Assembly: GCA_001600455.1 (NCBI GenBank)
Contig: BCKC01000001.1
Coordinates: 7,561,899 to 7,625,898, forward strand
Direction: 5' to 3'
From: Endocalyx cinctus
Taxonomy: Eukaryota; Ascomycota; Sordariomycetes; Amphisphaeriales; Apiosporaceae
Length of the DNA: 64,000 bases
In this document: piece after piece, positions 34,792 through 47,078 of the stretch
Layout: each line of letters begins with the position of its first letter
Position numbering within the stretch: position 1 is the first letter of the stretch
Made by a program: the position numbers and the translations under genes
Notes under the pieces: generated by a model
The model's database searches: none
Told to the model about the DNA's origin: nothing
What the model saw: the letters and a program-made list of their open reading frames with translations, nothing else

Positions 34792-36266
34792 AGTTCTGCG
34801 GTTTTACACCGCTGAAGCGCTGAGAGCACTCGTTCTTGGAGATCCAGAGATCTTATTTGAATTTATGAGTTTCAGCACGGTAGCATCATTCCCCAAAAGG
34901 AGTTTTGACTCGATTTATCATGTTTAGTGGCAGTCTTCGAGTGGGACTACGCGTAGAATCTAACCATTTCGGAAGCTGGCTTTTGTCTAGTAGTATCAAA
35001 GATGAGTATTTTTTGAGGGCGAGAGATATTTTTGCGTGTACACTAAATTTGGTGGAGTTCTGTTGTGGATAAGCACTACACTATTATTAACCCTTCAAGA
35101 TATTCTACTTTAATATCCTATGAGATAAATGATGACCGTGAAATACAGGTATTGGGTTGAGAGATATATTGATATTATACCTCAGAAGGAGAAAATCTTA
35201 CTGATAAATCCCTAAAAGTCACATAAGAGAAGATACATAGGCGAGAAGTATGCGAAGTTATCCTTTCAAAGGCCACAGGTTTTATCTTTGTGTTCCCCCC
35301 CGACTACCTGTCAACATACACCCAGCATCCACTAATCGTATCACGTATATAAATATCAACCTATAAACAGATCTAGTCACCCATCCATTCGGTAGGACCA
35401 TCTTCTTTCCTGAACCAGTAATTCAGTTAGTCACGTTATAACATTTGGTTGATTGAAGACGGAAAGAAAAGTTTTTTTTTTTTTCTCTTCTCCCCTGGTA
35501 AATTCCAATATTAGTTAATTATTACACAGCCGATTCTACGCGTGGCGGCCGGTCCCGTTTTATTACTTTCTAGAAAGCTTCTTTTCCACCTCGGCATCTT
35601 CAATTGCGTACGTACCCGGTTTAATTCGCCAAAATACATACATATATAAACCCTTGCAAAATATTACGTGAAAAGCAGTAGGAGGGCCGATAAAAAAAAT
35701 CTCACGATGGAGAAACGATCCATCTAAACCAGGATTGAAGAAGAAAAAAAAGAAGAGGAAAAAAAAAAGCAAATGCCAAACCAGGGAGATACTCTGCGAT
35801 GATCGTGTTATTATTTCTATTCTAAGTAACTACCTGTCTTTCGGCTATACTCGTGAACCAAAAAGAAGAACAAAAAAAGATTTTTCTCTTCCAATTCTTT
35901 GCCTCCTTTTGTGGGCTGTTTTTATGTCGTAGCGGCCTCTACCGAGTAGTAGCTAGCAAGTATGTCAATAATACAAGCAATACAAGCAAGGAAGGATATA
36001 ACTATTAGTCAAAGGTAACATGTTTTGACCATATTATAAAGTAAAGCTTTTTCTACTACTCTTGATTCTCTCTCGTAATAATTAATTAAACCAAGCAAAA
36101 TTTTATATTTGTTTTCTTTCTCGTTACTTTCCAAAAACCAATCAACCCAAAGGAAATCCGGTCAACTTTTCCTGACCGTGGGAGAACGGTGTGTTTATTT
36201 TGCTTGACTACCTACCCACGTACCAACTTAATAACCTCCAAAGTCGACCGAGGACAAATCATCGAA
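34792..36266. other. Intergenic region upstream of the amino-acid permease
   Basis: No gene is supported. The DNA is AT-rich with purine runs (about 35735-35775) and pyrimidine runs (about 35470-35490). The permease frame stays open upstream of its ATG to about 36189, but without a better ATG. The promoter of the permease is expected in the last several hundred bases. Confidence 0.45.
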
Positions 36267-37847
36267 ATGGATGAAGCCGTCGTAACAGAGAAAAAGAGTC
36301 CGCTGGAAAAGCAAGCGGTACTCCAAAGCGCCGATGATTCCTCTTCCCCGCCAACCGAAAAAGTAGACATCGAAGCCGGTCGAGGCGGCGACCGCCAGCT
36401 CCAGCGCAATCTTCGGAGCCACCATCTCCAGTTCATCGCCATAGGTGGTACGATAGGGACCGGGCTCTTCCTGGGCAGCGGTGATGCCTTGGCCACGGCG
36501 GGACCGGTGGGGTGCCTGCTGGCCTTCATCTTCGTCGGCAGCCTGGTCTACAGCGTCATGACGAGCTTGGGCGAGATGGCCACCTTTATCCCCGTGACCG
36601 GATCCTTCACCGTCTACGCCTCGCGCTTCGTCGATCCGTCCCTCGGCTTCGCCATGGGCTGGATCTACTGGTTCTCCTGGGCCACGACCTTTGCCTTGGA
36701 GCTCGTCGCCGCCGGCCTCGTCATCAACTACTGGGCCCCGGGACTCAGCGTCGGTATCTTCATCGCCATCTTCTGGGTCGTCTTCACCGCTCTCAACTTC
36801 CTCCCCGTCCGCTGGTTCGGTGAGTTTGAGATGTGGTTTTCTAGCATCAAGGTGATCACCATCGTTGGTTTCGTCATCTTCGCTATCTGCATCGACGCCG
36901 GAGCCGGCCAGAACGGCTATCTCGGCTTCGACGCGTGGAAGCACCCGGGGCCTTTCGTAGAATACCTCGTCTCGGGCGACGTCGGAAAATTCGTCGGTTT
37001 CTGGTCCGTCCTCGTCACGGCCGGATTCAGCTACCAGGGCTCCGAGCTCGTAGGAGTTGGCGCCGGCGAAACCGCCGATCCGGCCAAGAGCGTGCCTTCC
37101 GCCATCCGTTGGACGTTTTGGGGCATCGTCTCGCTCTTCGTCTCGACTATTTTCTTCATCGGGCTGACGGTGCCGTCCGATACGCCGGATCTCAGCCTCG
37201 GCACGACCAACGCCTCCGCGTCGCCCCTCGTCATTACCGCGAACCTCGCCGGCGTCCCCGTCCTTCCGCATATCATCAACGCCGTCCTGCTGACGGCCGT
37301 GCTCTCGGCCGCCAATTCCAACGTCTACTCCGGCAGCCGCATCCTGGTCGCGCTCGCCGGCGAGGGACACGCGCCGCTGATACTGACGCGCACGAACCGC
37401 ATCGGCACCCCCTACGTCGCCGTCCTCGTCACCTCGGCGTTTGGTCTGCTCGCCTTCCTGAACCTCTCGTCCGGCGGCGGCGACGTCTTCAGCTGGCTTC
37501 TCAACGTTACCGGTATAGCCGGTTTTATCACCTGGTCCTGCATCAGCGTGTGCCACCTGCGCTTCATGAAGGCGGTGCGGTACCGCGGCCTCTCGCGCGA
37601 GCGCGACCTGCCCTACACCGCCCCCTTGCAGCCCTACCTCGCCTGGTACGGCCTCCTGTTCTGCGTGCTCATCTTGCTGACGAACGGCTTCACCGTCTTC
37701 ATCGAGTGGGCGACGAGCGACTTTTTCGCCGCCTATATCAGTCTTATCCTCTTCGTCGTCCTGTTCGTCGGGCACAAGGTCGTGTGCCGGACCAAGGTAG
37801 TGCGGATCGAGAATGTTGACCTTGACCGGGATCGCGTGACGATGTAG
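36267..37847 (+). CDS. Amino-acid permease (YAT/APC family)
   Basis: A plasma-membrane proton-coupled amino-acid transporter. A single intronless frame encodes 526 residues, normal for yeast-type permeases. After a charged N-terminal tail of about 50 residues comes the signature RNLRSHHLQFIAIGGTIGTG, then LFLGSGDALATAGPVG, SLGEMATFIPVTGSF, the helix 6 region GFSYQGSELVGVGAGET and ANSNVYSGSRILVALA. About twelve hydrophobic segments are visible. The start is the first ATG of the frame (ATGGATGAAGCC). The gene has a very high GC content at third positions, unlike the AT-rich flanks, and no introns, which can mean strong codon selection. Relatives include Gap1, Dip5, Hip1 and other paralogues; the exact substrate cannot be read from sequence. 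Confidence 0.94.
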   Translation: MDEAVVTEKKSPLEKQAVLQSADDSSSPPTEKVDIEAGRGGDRQLQRNLRSHHLQFIAIGGTIGTGLFLGSGDALATAGPVGCLLAFIFVGSLVYSVMTSLGEMATFIPVTGSFTVYASRFVDPSLGFAMGWIYWFSWATTFALELVAAGLVINYWAPGLSVGIFIAIFWVVFTALNFLPVRWFGEFEMWFSSIKVITIVGFVIFAICIDAGAGQNGYLGFDAWKHPGPFVEYLVSGDVGKFVGFWSVLVTAGFSYQGSELVGVGAGETADPAKSVPSAIRWTFWGIVSLFVSTIFFIGLTVPSDTPDLSLGTTNASASPLVITANLAGVPVLPHIINAVLLTAVLSAANSNVYSGSRILVALAGEGHAPLILTRTNRIGTPYVAVLVTSAFGLLAFLNLSSGGGDVFSWLLNVTGIAGFITWSCISVCHLRFMKAVRYRGLSRERDLPYTAPLQPYLAWYGLLFCVLILLTNGFTVFIEWATSDFFAAYISLILFVVLFVGHKVVCRTKVVRIENVDLDRDRVTM

Positions 37848-39114
37848 TTTACCTAGGTTCCAACTCGAGGTTATTTTTCAGTGTCCCGACTACATACGGA
37901 AAGTATATCTACTATATACGAGTACGTATATACTGTGTGTAACTATAAATTAGAACTGTACATAAAATATTTATATAAGAATAATATACGTCAATAGATT
38001 TTTTAAGTCCTTATTAGAATTCCTTTTTAATTGGAGAGGAATCTTGATGATATGGTTCCCTTTACGTAGTGATTCTGTAAAAGTAATTCTTATCATACAA
38101 GACAAGATGGATGTTATTTAAGTACTAGTAGTACTCTAGGTTACTTTACAATACCTAACCTACAGTAGTGTAGTGTAGGTACCTAGCTGCCTAGCAGCCT
38201 AGCTGCCTAGGTAGTTTAGTACCTATATTTAGGCAGTGCCAACGGAATCAAGGGTGATGAAGAGATAAGTTAGATAAGTATGTAGCTGTATGTATGTACT
38301 ATGTATATATGTACTTAGTTAGTGGAATAAGTATGGCGATAATGATAACCCCGGTAGAGGGGATCAAGATAAGAAACCTTAAAAAACCCCCACCAAATCA
38401 AATACCACTAGAATTGGTACAAACTTATTAGGTTGCGTCACAATTGTGCCGCCTTACGAAATATCACCTTGAGGTATCATATAATCGTTCATCCATTAAA
38501 TCTATCAACTTTCAACCAACCAACCAAACTAGAGTAGACCTTTTGTCTTCTCTTCTTTCTCACGATATCTCATTAATGCTTCATATGAAACCTGCATTTA
38601 CACATTTCATTCATGAAAAAAAAATATTCCTTAGTGGAATATTCGTCCCTTCATCTTTGTCTTGAGTGTTAGAAGTGATAATGAGTTGGGTTCATCATTC
38701 GACTTCTATTCATTTCTGCCGCAATATAAGCCAAGGTTTGGTAACCTGAACATAAGAACAACCATAAATAATTGTAAGCTCTTCATCTATTGACCTTATT
38801 TATTACGCATTCGCCCACTTGTATGCCTCGTGAGCCTTTGCTGTTTTCTCTGTTAAATAGTCTTCTAACTCAAAATCTTTGCTTAGATTTCCCACGGTCC
38901 ATTTATCCCACAACCGCATTACTCGCCTACCGATATACCTATTTTACTTCTACACTTAAAAGTTCTCCCTATTTCTCAACCCAAGTACCTTGCTGAACGA
39001 AAACCGTACCCGCGGCGCAATAAAAAATAGTTCTCTTCTTCTTTTTTTTTTTTTCTTTAATAGACGCCATCTATCCAACACCTTCAATTCTTGACGTCAC
39101 AAAAGCTAGCAAAG
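37848..39114. other. Intergenic region with CTAG-rich repeat
   Basis: No gene is supported. A CTAG-rich octamer array lies at 38182-38214 within palindromic TACC/GGTA words (38100-38235). A pyrimidine-rich stretch with poly(T) (about 39030-39060) precedes the UBX-protein start at 39115. Confidence 0.5.
38182..38214. repeat. CCTAG-type 8-bp tandem repeat, four copies
   Basis: Four octamers run head to tail, CCTAGCTG, CCTAGCAG, CCTAGCTG and CCTAGGTAG. They are flanked by GTAGGTA on the left and TAGTACC on the right, so the block is close to an inverted repeat. The same octamer family occurs at 16161-16184. Confidence 0.8.
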
Positions 39115-40834
39115 ATGGATGAAGAGATAGATCAGTTTATGGCCATTACCGGGGTAGAATCCGTACAAGTCGCGCGAGGTTATCTGGAAATCTCGGGTCA
39201 GGATGCCATGCAAGCTATCCAGACGTTTTACGACAACCCAGAACTACAGTCTAGCTTCGCTAATGCCGCCAATCCTCCGGTCCCTTCCGCATCCACTCGA
39301 CCAAGTGCCGGACGTGAAGACGCTTCTGGCGTTATCCATATCGACTCAGATGATAACGATGACGACGTTCACATAAGTGGCTATAGTAATGACCATCTCG
39401 TGATACCTGATGACGACGACGACGACGACGATGTTGCCGCTATAGCTAGAAATGCTCAAGAGGAGGAAGATGCGGCTATGGCTAGAAGACTTCAAGAAGA
39501 GCTATACGGGTCCGGTGCCGGTACAGGCGCGGCTGATGATGGCGTTCGGGCTCCTATAGCGCAAACAACCGAGACTCTAATGGCCCCTGGCCCGGCTTGG
39601 GGTGTCCCGGATGTGCAAAGTGATCGGGAGACCGCTTTCTTAGAAGATATGCGGGCGCGCCGTGCCGCACGACGAAGTAGGTCCTGTTTTGCTATATTCG
39701 TCTTCGTATCGCCGCACATACTAATCATCAATTCTAGACCCCAACCCCTTCCAACAAGGCCCGTCGCTCTGGGATGACCCTTCTGCTCCTCCGGTACCCA
39801 TAGCAACAAGACCTGAAGGTCAGTCTTCGTCTCGCGCCGCGATGCTAGCAGACTTGTTTCGACCGCCCTACGATTTGATCAGTCGGCTTGACTGGGAGGA
39901 AGCTAGAGATTCGGGCAAGGAAGAAAAGAAGTGGATCTTGGTTAACCTTCAGGACCTCAGCATCTTCCACTGTCAAGCTCTCAATAGAGATGTATGGAAA
40001 GATGAACGGATTAAGGCTCTCGTTCGTGAACACTTCATCTTCTTACAGTACGACAAATCAAACCCGCTGGCTCAGTCATATATCACTTTCTATTTCCCCA
40101 ACGAGTCGCACGAGAACTCGGATAACTATCCGCACGTATCTATCATAGATCCCCGTACCGGCGAACAAGTCAAAGTTTGGTCCGGGGATCCGTTCCCGTC
40201 GGCGAACGAGTTTTATACCCATCTCGTCGAATTCTTGGGTCGCTACAGCTTAGCGGCCAACAGTAAGAATCCGGTCGCCAAGACGAAACCCAAGGCCAAA
40301 CCTGTCGACGTGGGTCGTATGACGGAGGAGCAAATGCTGGAAATGGCTTTACAAGCCAGTCTCGCATCGAGTAACGGGGAGGGACCGTCGGGAGCCGCTA
40401 TAGAAGACCCCGACGCTCTTACTAAGTCTAATCCCGACATCGGCAAAGGCAAAAGCAGGGCGGCTGACGAAACCGTCGGTCTCGTCGACGAGACACCGAT
40501 GTCACCGTCGGCTATACGTGAATCGGTCTTTGCCCAGATATCGGCAACCAACCCACATACCGAACCTCCTACTAACGATCCTAAGACGATTAAGATACAG
40601 TTCAGAACATCGGGAGGTCGTGTCATCCGCCGCTTCGCGCTCACCGATACCGTCCGTCGTATATACGAGTGGCTCAAAGCGGAGAAGGCGGAGCCGATGG
40701 CGGGCAAAGAAAACGTACCTTTCGAGCTCAAGGCCATGCCGGCCGGCCGGGACCTTATGGAGGACCTGGATAAGACGGTCGAGGAGGCGGGATTGAAGAA
40801 CGGGACGGTGCTAATCGAGTTTATCGAAGACTAA
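39115..40834 (+). CDS. UBA-UAS-UIM-UBX domain protein (Ubx5/UBXN7-like Cdc48 cofactor)
   Basis: A probable adaptor linking the AAA ATPase Cdc48/p97 to ubiquitinated substrates and cullin ligases, as known for Ubx5/UBXD7. Two exons (39115-39676, 39738-40834) encode 552 residues. Seen in order: a UBA-like N-terminus (IDQFMAITGVESVQVARGYL), acidic runs (DDDDDDDD), a UAS thioredoxin-like domain from about residue 223 (LFRPPYDLISRLDWEEARD, KKWILVNLQD), a UIM (EEQMLEMALQASLAS, about 384-398) and a C-terminal UBX domain (KIQFRTSGGRVIRRFALTDT ... LIEFIED, about 470-552). This domain order is diagnostic. The start is the first ATG, preceded by a pyrimidine-rich leader. The intron is 61 bp and restores NPNPFQQGPSLWDD. 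Confidence 0.92.
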
Positions 40835-41493
40835 TAACTTAAAAAGTAGAAGAAAAAGAAAAAAAGTAAATGAGGCGAAAGGTCCCAACAAAGGTTTTTT
40901 ATCAGAATTAAAATCAAGATGGACTCGCCTCGACTATTTTTTGTACATGCGTGCGGACTCTCTTCTTTACTGGCATGGCATTTCAACCTCTTAACATAAA
41001 TAGACATTGATAAAAAAGAGTTTATTCGAATTAGATAATAATGATGAGATGGACCAATCATATTTCTCTCTCTACCCAGGAGAATATTCATATTTTTTTT
41101 TCTTCTCGTTCTTGATCTAATTCTACAGTTTGATTCCTCAAGATTCAGGGTTCATTCGCCATAATCTGTGTGGAAAATGAGTAAGTGAGGATGAGAGTTG
41201 TCTATTTTTTTCTTCTTCTCGCTCCTCTATTAAGGATTCGTAGCAACAAGTCTTTAACTGATCAGTACCCCTTTTTTTTCTCTCTCTCGCATGATATTGG
41301 TCTCATCAAGAGTATTTGCATGACATGCTTCTCATAGATTAAAAGATCGAGGTAAAAGAAGAATAAAATATGGATTATAAATGAAAAAAAAGGGGGGAAA
41401 TTAAACATAGGAATAAACTATCTCTTAGGTATCTATTGCCACACATACTCTCTCTCTACCCCCTTACTTAAAATCCCACCTCGCACACTTCTT
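40835..41493. other. Convergent spacer between the UBX gene and ECM29
   Basis: About 660 bases, AT-rich with T-runs and CT-rich tracts. They presumably hold both 3' UTRs and poly(A) sites. No gene is seen. Confidence 0.5.
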
Positions 41494-44400
41494 CTATTTC
41501 AACACCTCCCCCAAAACCTTCTGAACATCGACAGATCTCTCGGCCTTTTCCAAAGGCTTTACATTCTCCCTAATACTGCCGTCGTTATCATCGCCGTTCA
41601 AAACCGTCCAATTCTTCTTCAGCGCTACCAAAGCCTTCGCGCGCAACATGCGCAAACTTTCGAGTATGACGTCTTCTTGATCGCGCAGGAGAAGACTTAA
41701 AATCCTTTGGCCGAGGTTTTTGTTGTTTGTGCCTGTTATTTTGGGAGCGGCGGTGGTTAATAAACCCGTGATCTCTTTGAAGAAAACATCTCTCGCCCAA
41801 CGTAACGCCGCGAGACCGCCGTCTGCTTCCTCGACGACGGAGATGATTTCATCCAGCGCGACGAGCGGATCGGAACGCATTTTGGGTCGGTTGTAAGCCG
41901 ACAAGACGACCTTGAGAGCGGCCTCCACGGCGCGTCTTTCCGAGTCGGTGATGGACGAGTTTTTGCTCGTCTTGTCCGTCGACGAATCCGGGTTCAGGAA
42001 GGGGCGCGCCACCGATACGCATTCGGCGTACATGTCTGTATCCTCCCTCGCGGCGGCGAATTCGGCGAGGGCCTCGAGGGCCGCCGGGCGATACTCTTCG
42101 TTGTTGCGCTTCGCTTCGCGGAGGGCGAACTTCTTCGTCTGGGCGGCGAGCGCGGCGTCGTTTATCCACAAGTTCCGAGAGTGCCGGATGAAGAGAGGGT
42201 ACGCCGAGACGAGCTTATCCTTCCCCTTGAAGGTCTTCAGGGCGAGAGACTTGTCGAGCACGGGCCAGAGACGTTGGATATCCGCGTCGGCGAACTGTCC
42301 TTCCTTTCCGGCGACGCCGCTCAAGGCCATGATGGCCGACGCGACGGTAAAGGCGGCGCCATGTTGCAGGGCCCATTTGGAGGTCTCGAGACCGCGGACG
42401 ACGAAGGCGGCGATCTCTTCGACGAATCGCTTTACCGTATGGCTGCCTCCGGCGTGCTGGTTCCAAACGGCCTCGAATTCTTCGGCCACGTACTCGTCCG
42501 TATCGTGGCGAGCAAGGTAGGCGAACGGGAGCAAGCGGGACTCGAGGTCCGTGAAGGCGTCGGGGGATACTTTGGCTATGGCCAGGACCGCGTCTGCGAC
42601 CTTCTGCCGTCTCGTCTCGTCTTCGGCCGCGAAATATAAGTCCACGAGTTTCGAAGTGAACCGATCGCGTACCTCGGGTTTTGCGGACCTAAGAAGGTAT
42701 GCAGCGCTTTTAGCGTACGCTTTACTGACCTCGTTATTTCGGTCTAGCACTTGCGTCCCCATGCTCTTAATAAACATGGAGTTGTACGGCGGAAGAAGAA
42801 TGCTGTGACGGACCGCGAGCGTGCTGAGGACCTCACTGCAGCCAATCTTCGTCTGCATACCGAGAGCTGATTTGATGGTGGAGACGAGCTGCGGCGCTAA
42901 GTCTTTCATCACCGCTTCGTCGGTGAATCGTAGACAGTTTACGATACACTCGAACAGGGGAGACCGAGTAGCGGCGCTACTTCGCGCCTTATCCAGCCCT
43001 TCACGGTCTTCCTCGCTAATTCTTTGGTAGTAGTAATTGACGGCGTCAGGCTCAACCGTGCTGAGAAGCCCCAGAAAATGGGTGACAATGGTCGGTATAA
43101 AAGGCTTCACAGCATCGCCGCCGCTTTTCACCACGTCTAAGACGGTGGTGATGGACATAAGTTTGACTTCTTTCACAGAGTTCTCTATACCTTTATCGGA
43201 GAGCAAGAAGGGTAAGACTTGGGCCACCATCGCCTTGGCGGATGCCGAAGAATTGTTTTCCTGAAGCTGAGTTGCCAAAGTCTTGGAGAGACCCAAGGAA
43301 AGCTTTAGAGCAGCAGACCTGACGGAGCCTTTCTGATCGTCGAGAACCCTTAGAGTCACCTTCCAGATATCTGTATAGAATTTCTCATACTTCGAAAAGG
43401 GTTGTCCGTAGATGAGTTCCGCGATAGCCGCACATGAAGCTTCTCTGACACGCCACTCCCTACCGTCCAAAATACTCTTAAGCAGGTCATTCATGATAGC
43501 GTCAAAGTGCTGGTCCATAATTACTGTCTGGTCTTTCACGACTGCTTTCCAGATATCATCCATAGACCGTCGAACGTTTGAATTCGGATCGAACCTATAT
43601 CGGTAAAGCTTAGGGTAGATTTTAGGATCAAGTTCTGCGTCTGAAAGGATGTTACTGAGACCGAACCTTCCAAACGCAGAACGGGCTGTCCACGTAGCGG
43701 CGTTTGTAGCCAGTGACATAAACTTGTAAATGAGGCTCTGGTCGCCAACTTCGTTGGCAAGGTTGATAATGTCTTTGTAGGAGGTAATTGATTTACCCTC
43801 TCCCGTAGGTAGGGCACCCGCATCAAACAGCTCGGTATCCTCATCGACTTTAAGTTGCGTTTTCGTGCCTGTGAAACTCGCGACTAGATCCTTGACAAGA
43901 TCCCCTTTCAAAGACTCGTCACCTTTTTCGTACACTAACGAGAGACCTCGAGAGGCAGTCTCTTGCACCAATTCATCTCGAGCAGTTAACAGACGCATAA
44001 AAGCAACCTGGCATTCTCGCAGACGAGACTGTATCTCGGGAAGATTGGAGCAGAATTGAATAACACAGAAAAGCCATATTCCAGAAGCCTTGAGAAGTGA
44101 CGGCTTAGTGTTCTTGCAGTCTGCGATCAACTTATCTAGTGTAGAACTGATTTTATCAGTCCGTTTACCCAGTGCATCGATAATATCTGATTTCCCCTGA
44201 CCTAGAGGATGAACATCGAGCCCAAGCTGAACCGCTTCAGAGTCCCAGCGTGCTACCGCGGCTGCGATCGCTTCACCGGTAGCAAAATGAACCTCTGTTC
44301 TTTTAATCTCAGTCAAGCTAAACAGCTTGTTAAGTATTTTCTCTACGGCGGTGGCATCCTCACTGGAAGCATCCGCCAGAGAAGGCATCGCGAGCTTGCC

Positions 44401-47078
44401 AAGAGAAGCAATAGCCTTCTCGTTTCCAGCCGAGGCGAGTTTGGCGAGTGAATCGACCGTGCTATTGAAAACATCGGGCGACTGCGGAAATCCGATATTG
44501 GTAGTCCATAATAGAGCCATGGCATCGAGAGCCGCGTTTTTGATAGCTACGTCATTTTTATCTAATGAAGCAGCAAAAGTCTCGAAAAGAAATCCGACAT
44601 TCTCGGATGCCTCTGATGCAGTAATTTTACCATACAATGCAGACCGGGAGAAGAAAGCGCCGAGGGATAAGAGACAACCCTGATATTCAGCAGATTGTGC
44701 GGCTGATGGGTCAGAACATGTTTCGATGAAGGTTCGTAGCTGAGAGATGTGCTCAGAAGATTGGTCGCTCCAAGGTGCAAGAATACCAAAACATTTGGAT
44801 GCCAGTTGCCTCACTTTGAAATTATTTGATTTAAGGAGAGGAAGCAGTTCCTGTGATCTCGAAGCTAACGGCTTAACAATAGTCTGCGTGGGTGCAAACG
44901 ACAGCACCTCCGCCAGGCACGTAACTGATTCTTCAGTACCGACATCGGGGTGATCTTGGAATCCGTCAAATGCGGCGGTAAGGATCTTGAATAGAGAAGA
45001 AGAATCCACCGATGAGAAAAACTCTCTGAACACAGCGCGAGATTTGAGGTCGTGTTGGAGTTTAGTTTCTAGTTGCGACTCCCAATCTATCTCGAAGTTC
45101 CTTTCGCCTAGGGCGGTCAGGAAAATAATCTGTTTGATATAGCGCATCGCTACCGGGAAAGCTTGGAGCAGATTGTCGGGAAACATTCTGTATCTTGATT
45201 TCTGATCAACGGCCATTTCGTCCACTCCTATCTCCGGAGGTGTAATATCAAAAATCATGTCGGCTATTTCCGTCCAATCCGGGAGGTAAATGGTTTCGTC
45301 AGAGTGTAATTTGGTAGCCCACCAAGGATCCAAACCTCTTTGACCCTCCTCGAGGACATCGCGGCGGTCGGAATCCCCGCCGCTAAGAGCCAGAATGTTG
45401 ATCCATCGCGCCTTAATGTTATTATAAGGAAGACAGTTATTCGCGAAACGTGCCGCCACGTGGCGCGCAGTGCGAATGCCTTGTCTCGCGGATAGACTCA
45501 TATATTCAGAAAGGAGAAGCTCTAGATCTCGTATTTCGGCCGTATTTGTGGGCTTAAAAAGTCCCATCATGCTCGACAGTGCACTCTCAATGTATACCAC
45601 GATATCGGTACTTGGGTCTGAGACTAGAGAATCGAAAAGCCACTTCAAAAGGGAATCTTTGGCTTTATGGTCAAACGTACTGCCCCTGGCCAAAGTACCA
45701 ATCGTTTCGTACGCATTCGCACGCAGCCTCTGTTCGTCTTGGTATTGTGACTGGCTACCCCGAAGTGATGGTTCCGGCCATCCCTGTCTCAATATATAGT
45801 CTTTCAGGATCATAACAAGGGCTGGCCCCATATCAGAGTCAGCTGTAGCTGAAGTTGAGCTGTTTCGAGCTACCCAAGCAAGGAAAGCCAATAACGACTT
45901 ATGTAGTCTCAAAGCTTCTAGGCCGCTTACAGGAGAATTCTCCCCCGATGTCAAATCAAAGTCAAGTTTCACGGCCTCGACTACCTGGGTTTTCAGCGTA
46001 CACACTATTGCTGATTTGGAGAGTAATCTAAGAATCTGAATCCTGTGAGGAGCCGGAAAAACATTATGTGCTGCATATAAAGACTTGATCACATCAATAT
46101 CCTCGATGTTAACTTTAGAGCGTTTCAAGACGTCATCGGCTATGGTCGTTATCCGGGAGTCCGCAGATCCAGCAGCGCATACCGCAGGTAGATAACGTTC
46201 ATCATCCTCAAATGCACCACTGGCAAGGAACTGAATGGCTTTTGTTTTACATTCCGGCAGGCTAAGACTGCTCGGTGTGTTCGGTTTCCAGGTGTTGGGG
46301 TTATTATTTCGTAGGAACGCGACATCGTTTTTGTCCAAGCCCGAGGGTGTAATACGTAGTTTTTCTTCAAGCTGGTCATCAGGTGTCAAGGCGAGATCTT
46401 GCCTGAGGAGGAATAACTTCCCCAGCCAATTTGATACATATTTAGCGTCAGCCGGATCGGACAGCCCGATAACACCGCGAAGGGCGAGGTCTTCGGTACT
46501 ACCCCGTCCCGGTACCTTGATCTCTAGAAACAAGCGAAGAAATATGTTGAAGAACCCGGAAGCTCCAGCTGGACTAGATTCTTTCGAAATACCCCGCAGA
46601 ACTATGGGTAGGAGTTCCCGCCGCTGGGGTTGGTTAAGACGGAGGATACCTTGCTTGACGAGACTCAGGTCCAGCTGCTTCACCATAGGAGAGTTGGTAC
46701 GCTTATACTGCTCTAGTAGACCAGCAACAGGTAAAATTACTCTTTCACGAAGTTAGCCAGAAGAAATGAGCGGTAATACAATAAGGAATCCTGACATACC
46801 CGACTGGTTTTACGAAGTTATTTACGCTAATAAATGCCTGGAAGGTCTATTTTCCCGATTTTTAGTAAGCCATGTTCACTATAGTTAGGGGAGGTTCCTA
46901 TCTGATGTCTTACCGCATCTCGCACAGCTTTATGCTGGCTGCCGGCCTTCTCAAGAAGCGGAACCAACTGAGACCGAAGAACATCCGTCAGTTTTTTCTC
47001 ATCTCCCGATACATTGGCGAGCTTGTATCGTATTGACGACACTAGACGTAACTCGGCGCCCTCGTTAGATGAGGCCAT
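41494..47078 (-). CDS. ECM29: Proteasome adaptor/scaffold protein Ecm29
   Basis: Ecm29 is a large HEAT-repeat protein that binds the 26S proteasome, tethers core and regulatory particles, and monitors proteasome quality. Three exons (47078-46914, 46837-46800, 46741-41494) encode 1816 residues, matching the family (about 1800-1870). The N-terminus reads ELRLVSSIRYKLANVSGDEK, then VNNFVKPVGVILPVAGLLEQ across the two introns, then MVKQLDLSLVKQGI. HEAT-like helical repeats fill the rest, including the conserved C-terminal region PFIPTIVTHFLGLLSTVEPD and FAYLARHDTDEYVAEEFEAVW. The small 38-nt exon 2 is needed to keep frame and gives the conserved N-terminal block. Nothing suggests damage. Confidence 0.94.

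Noticed and set aside
36228..37775. 515-residue open frame on the minus strand
   Set aside because: It is antisense to the permease gene and is produced by that gene's strong GC3 bias. Its translation is rich in Asp, Glu, Arg and Gly with no family motif.
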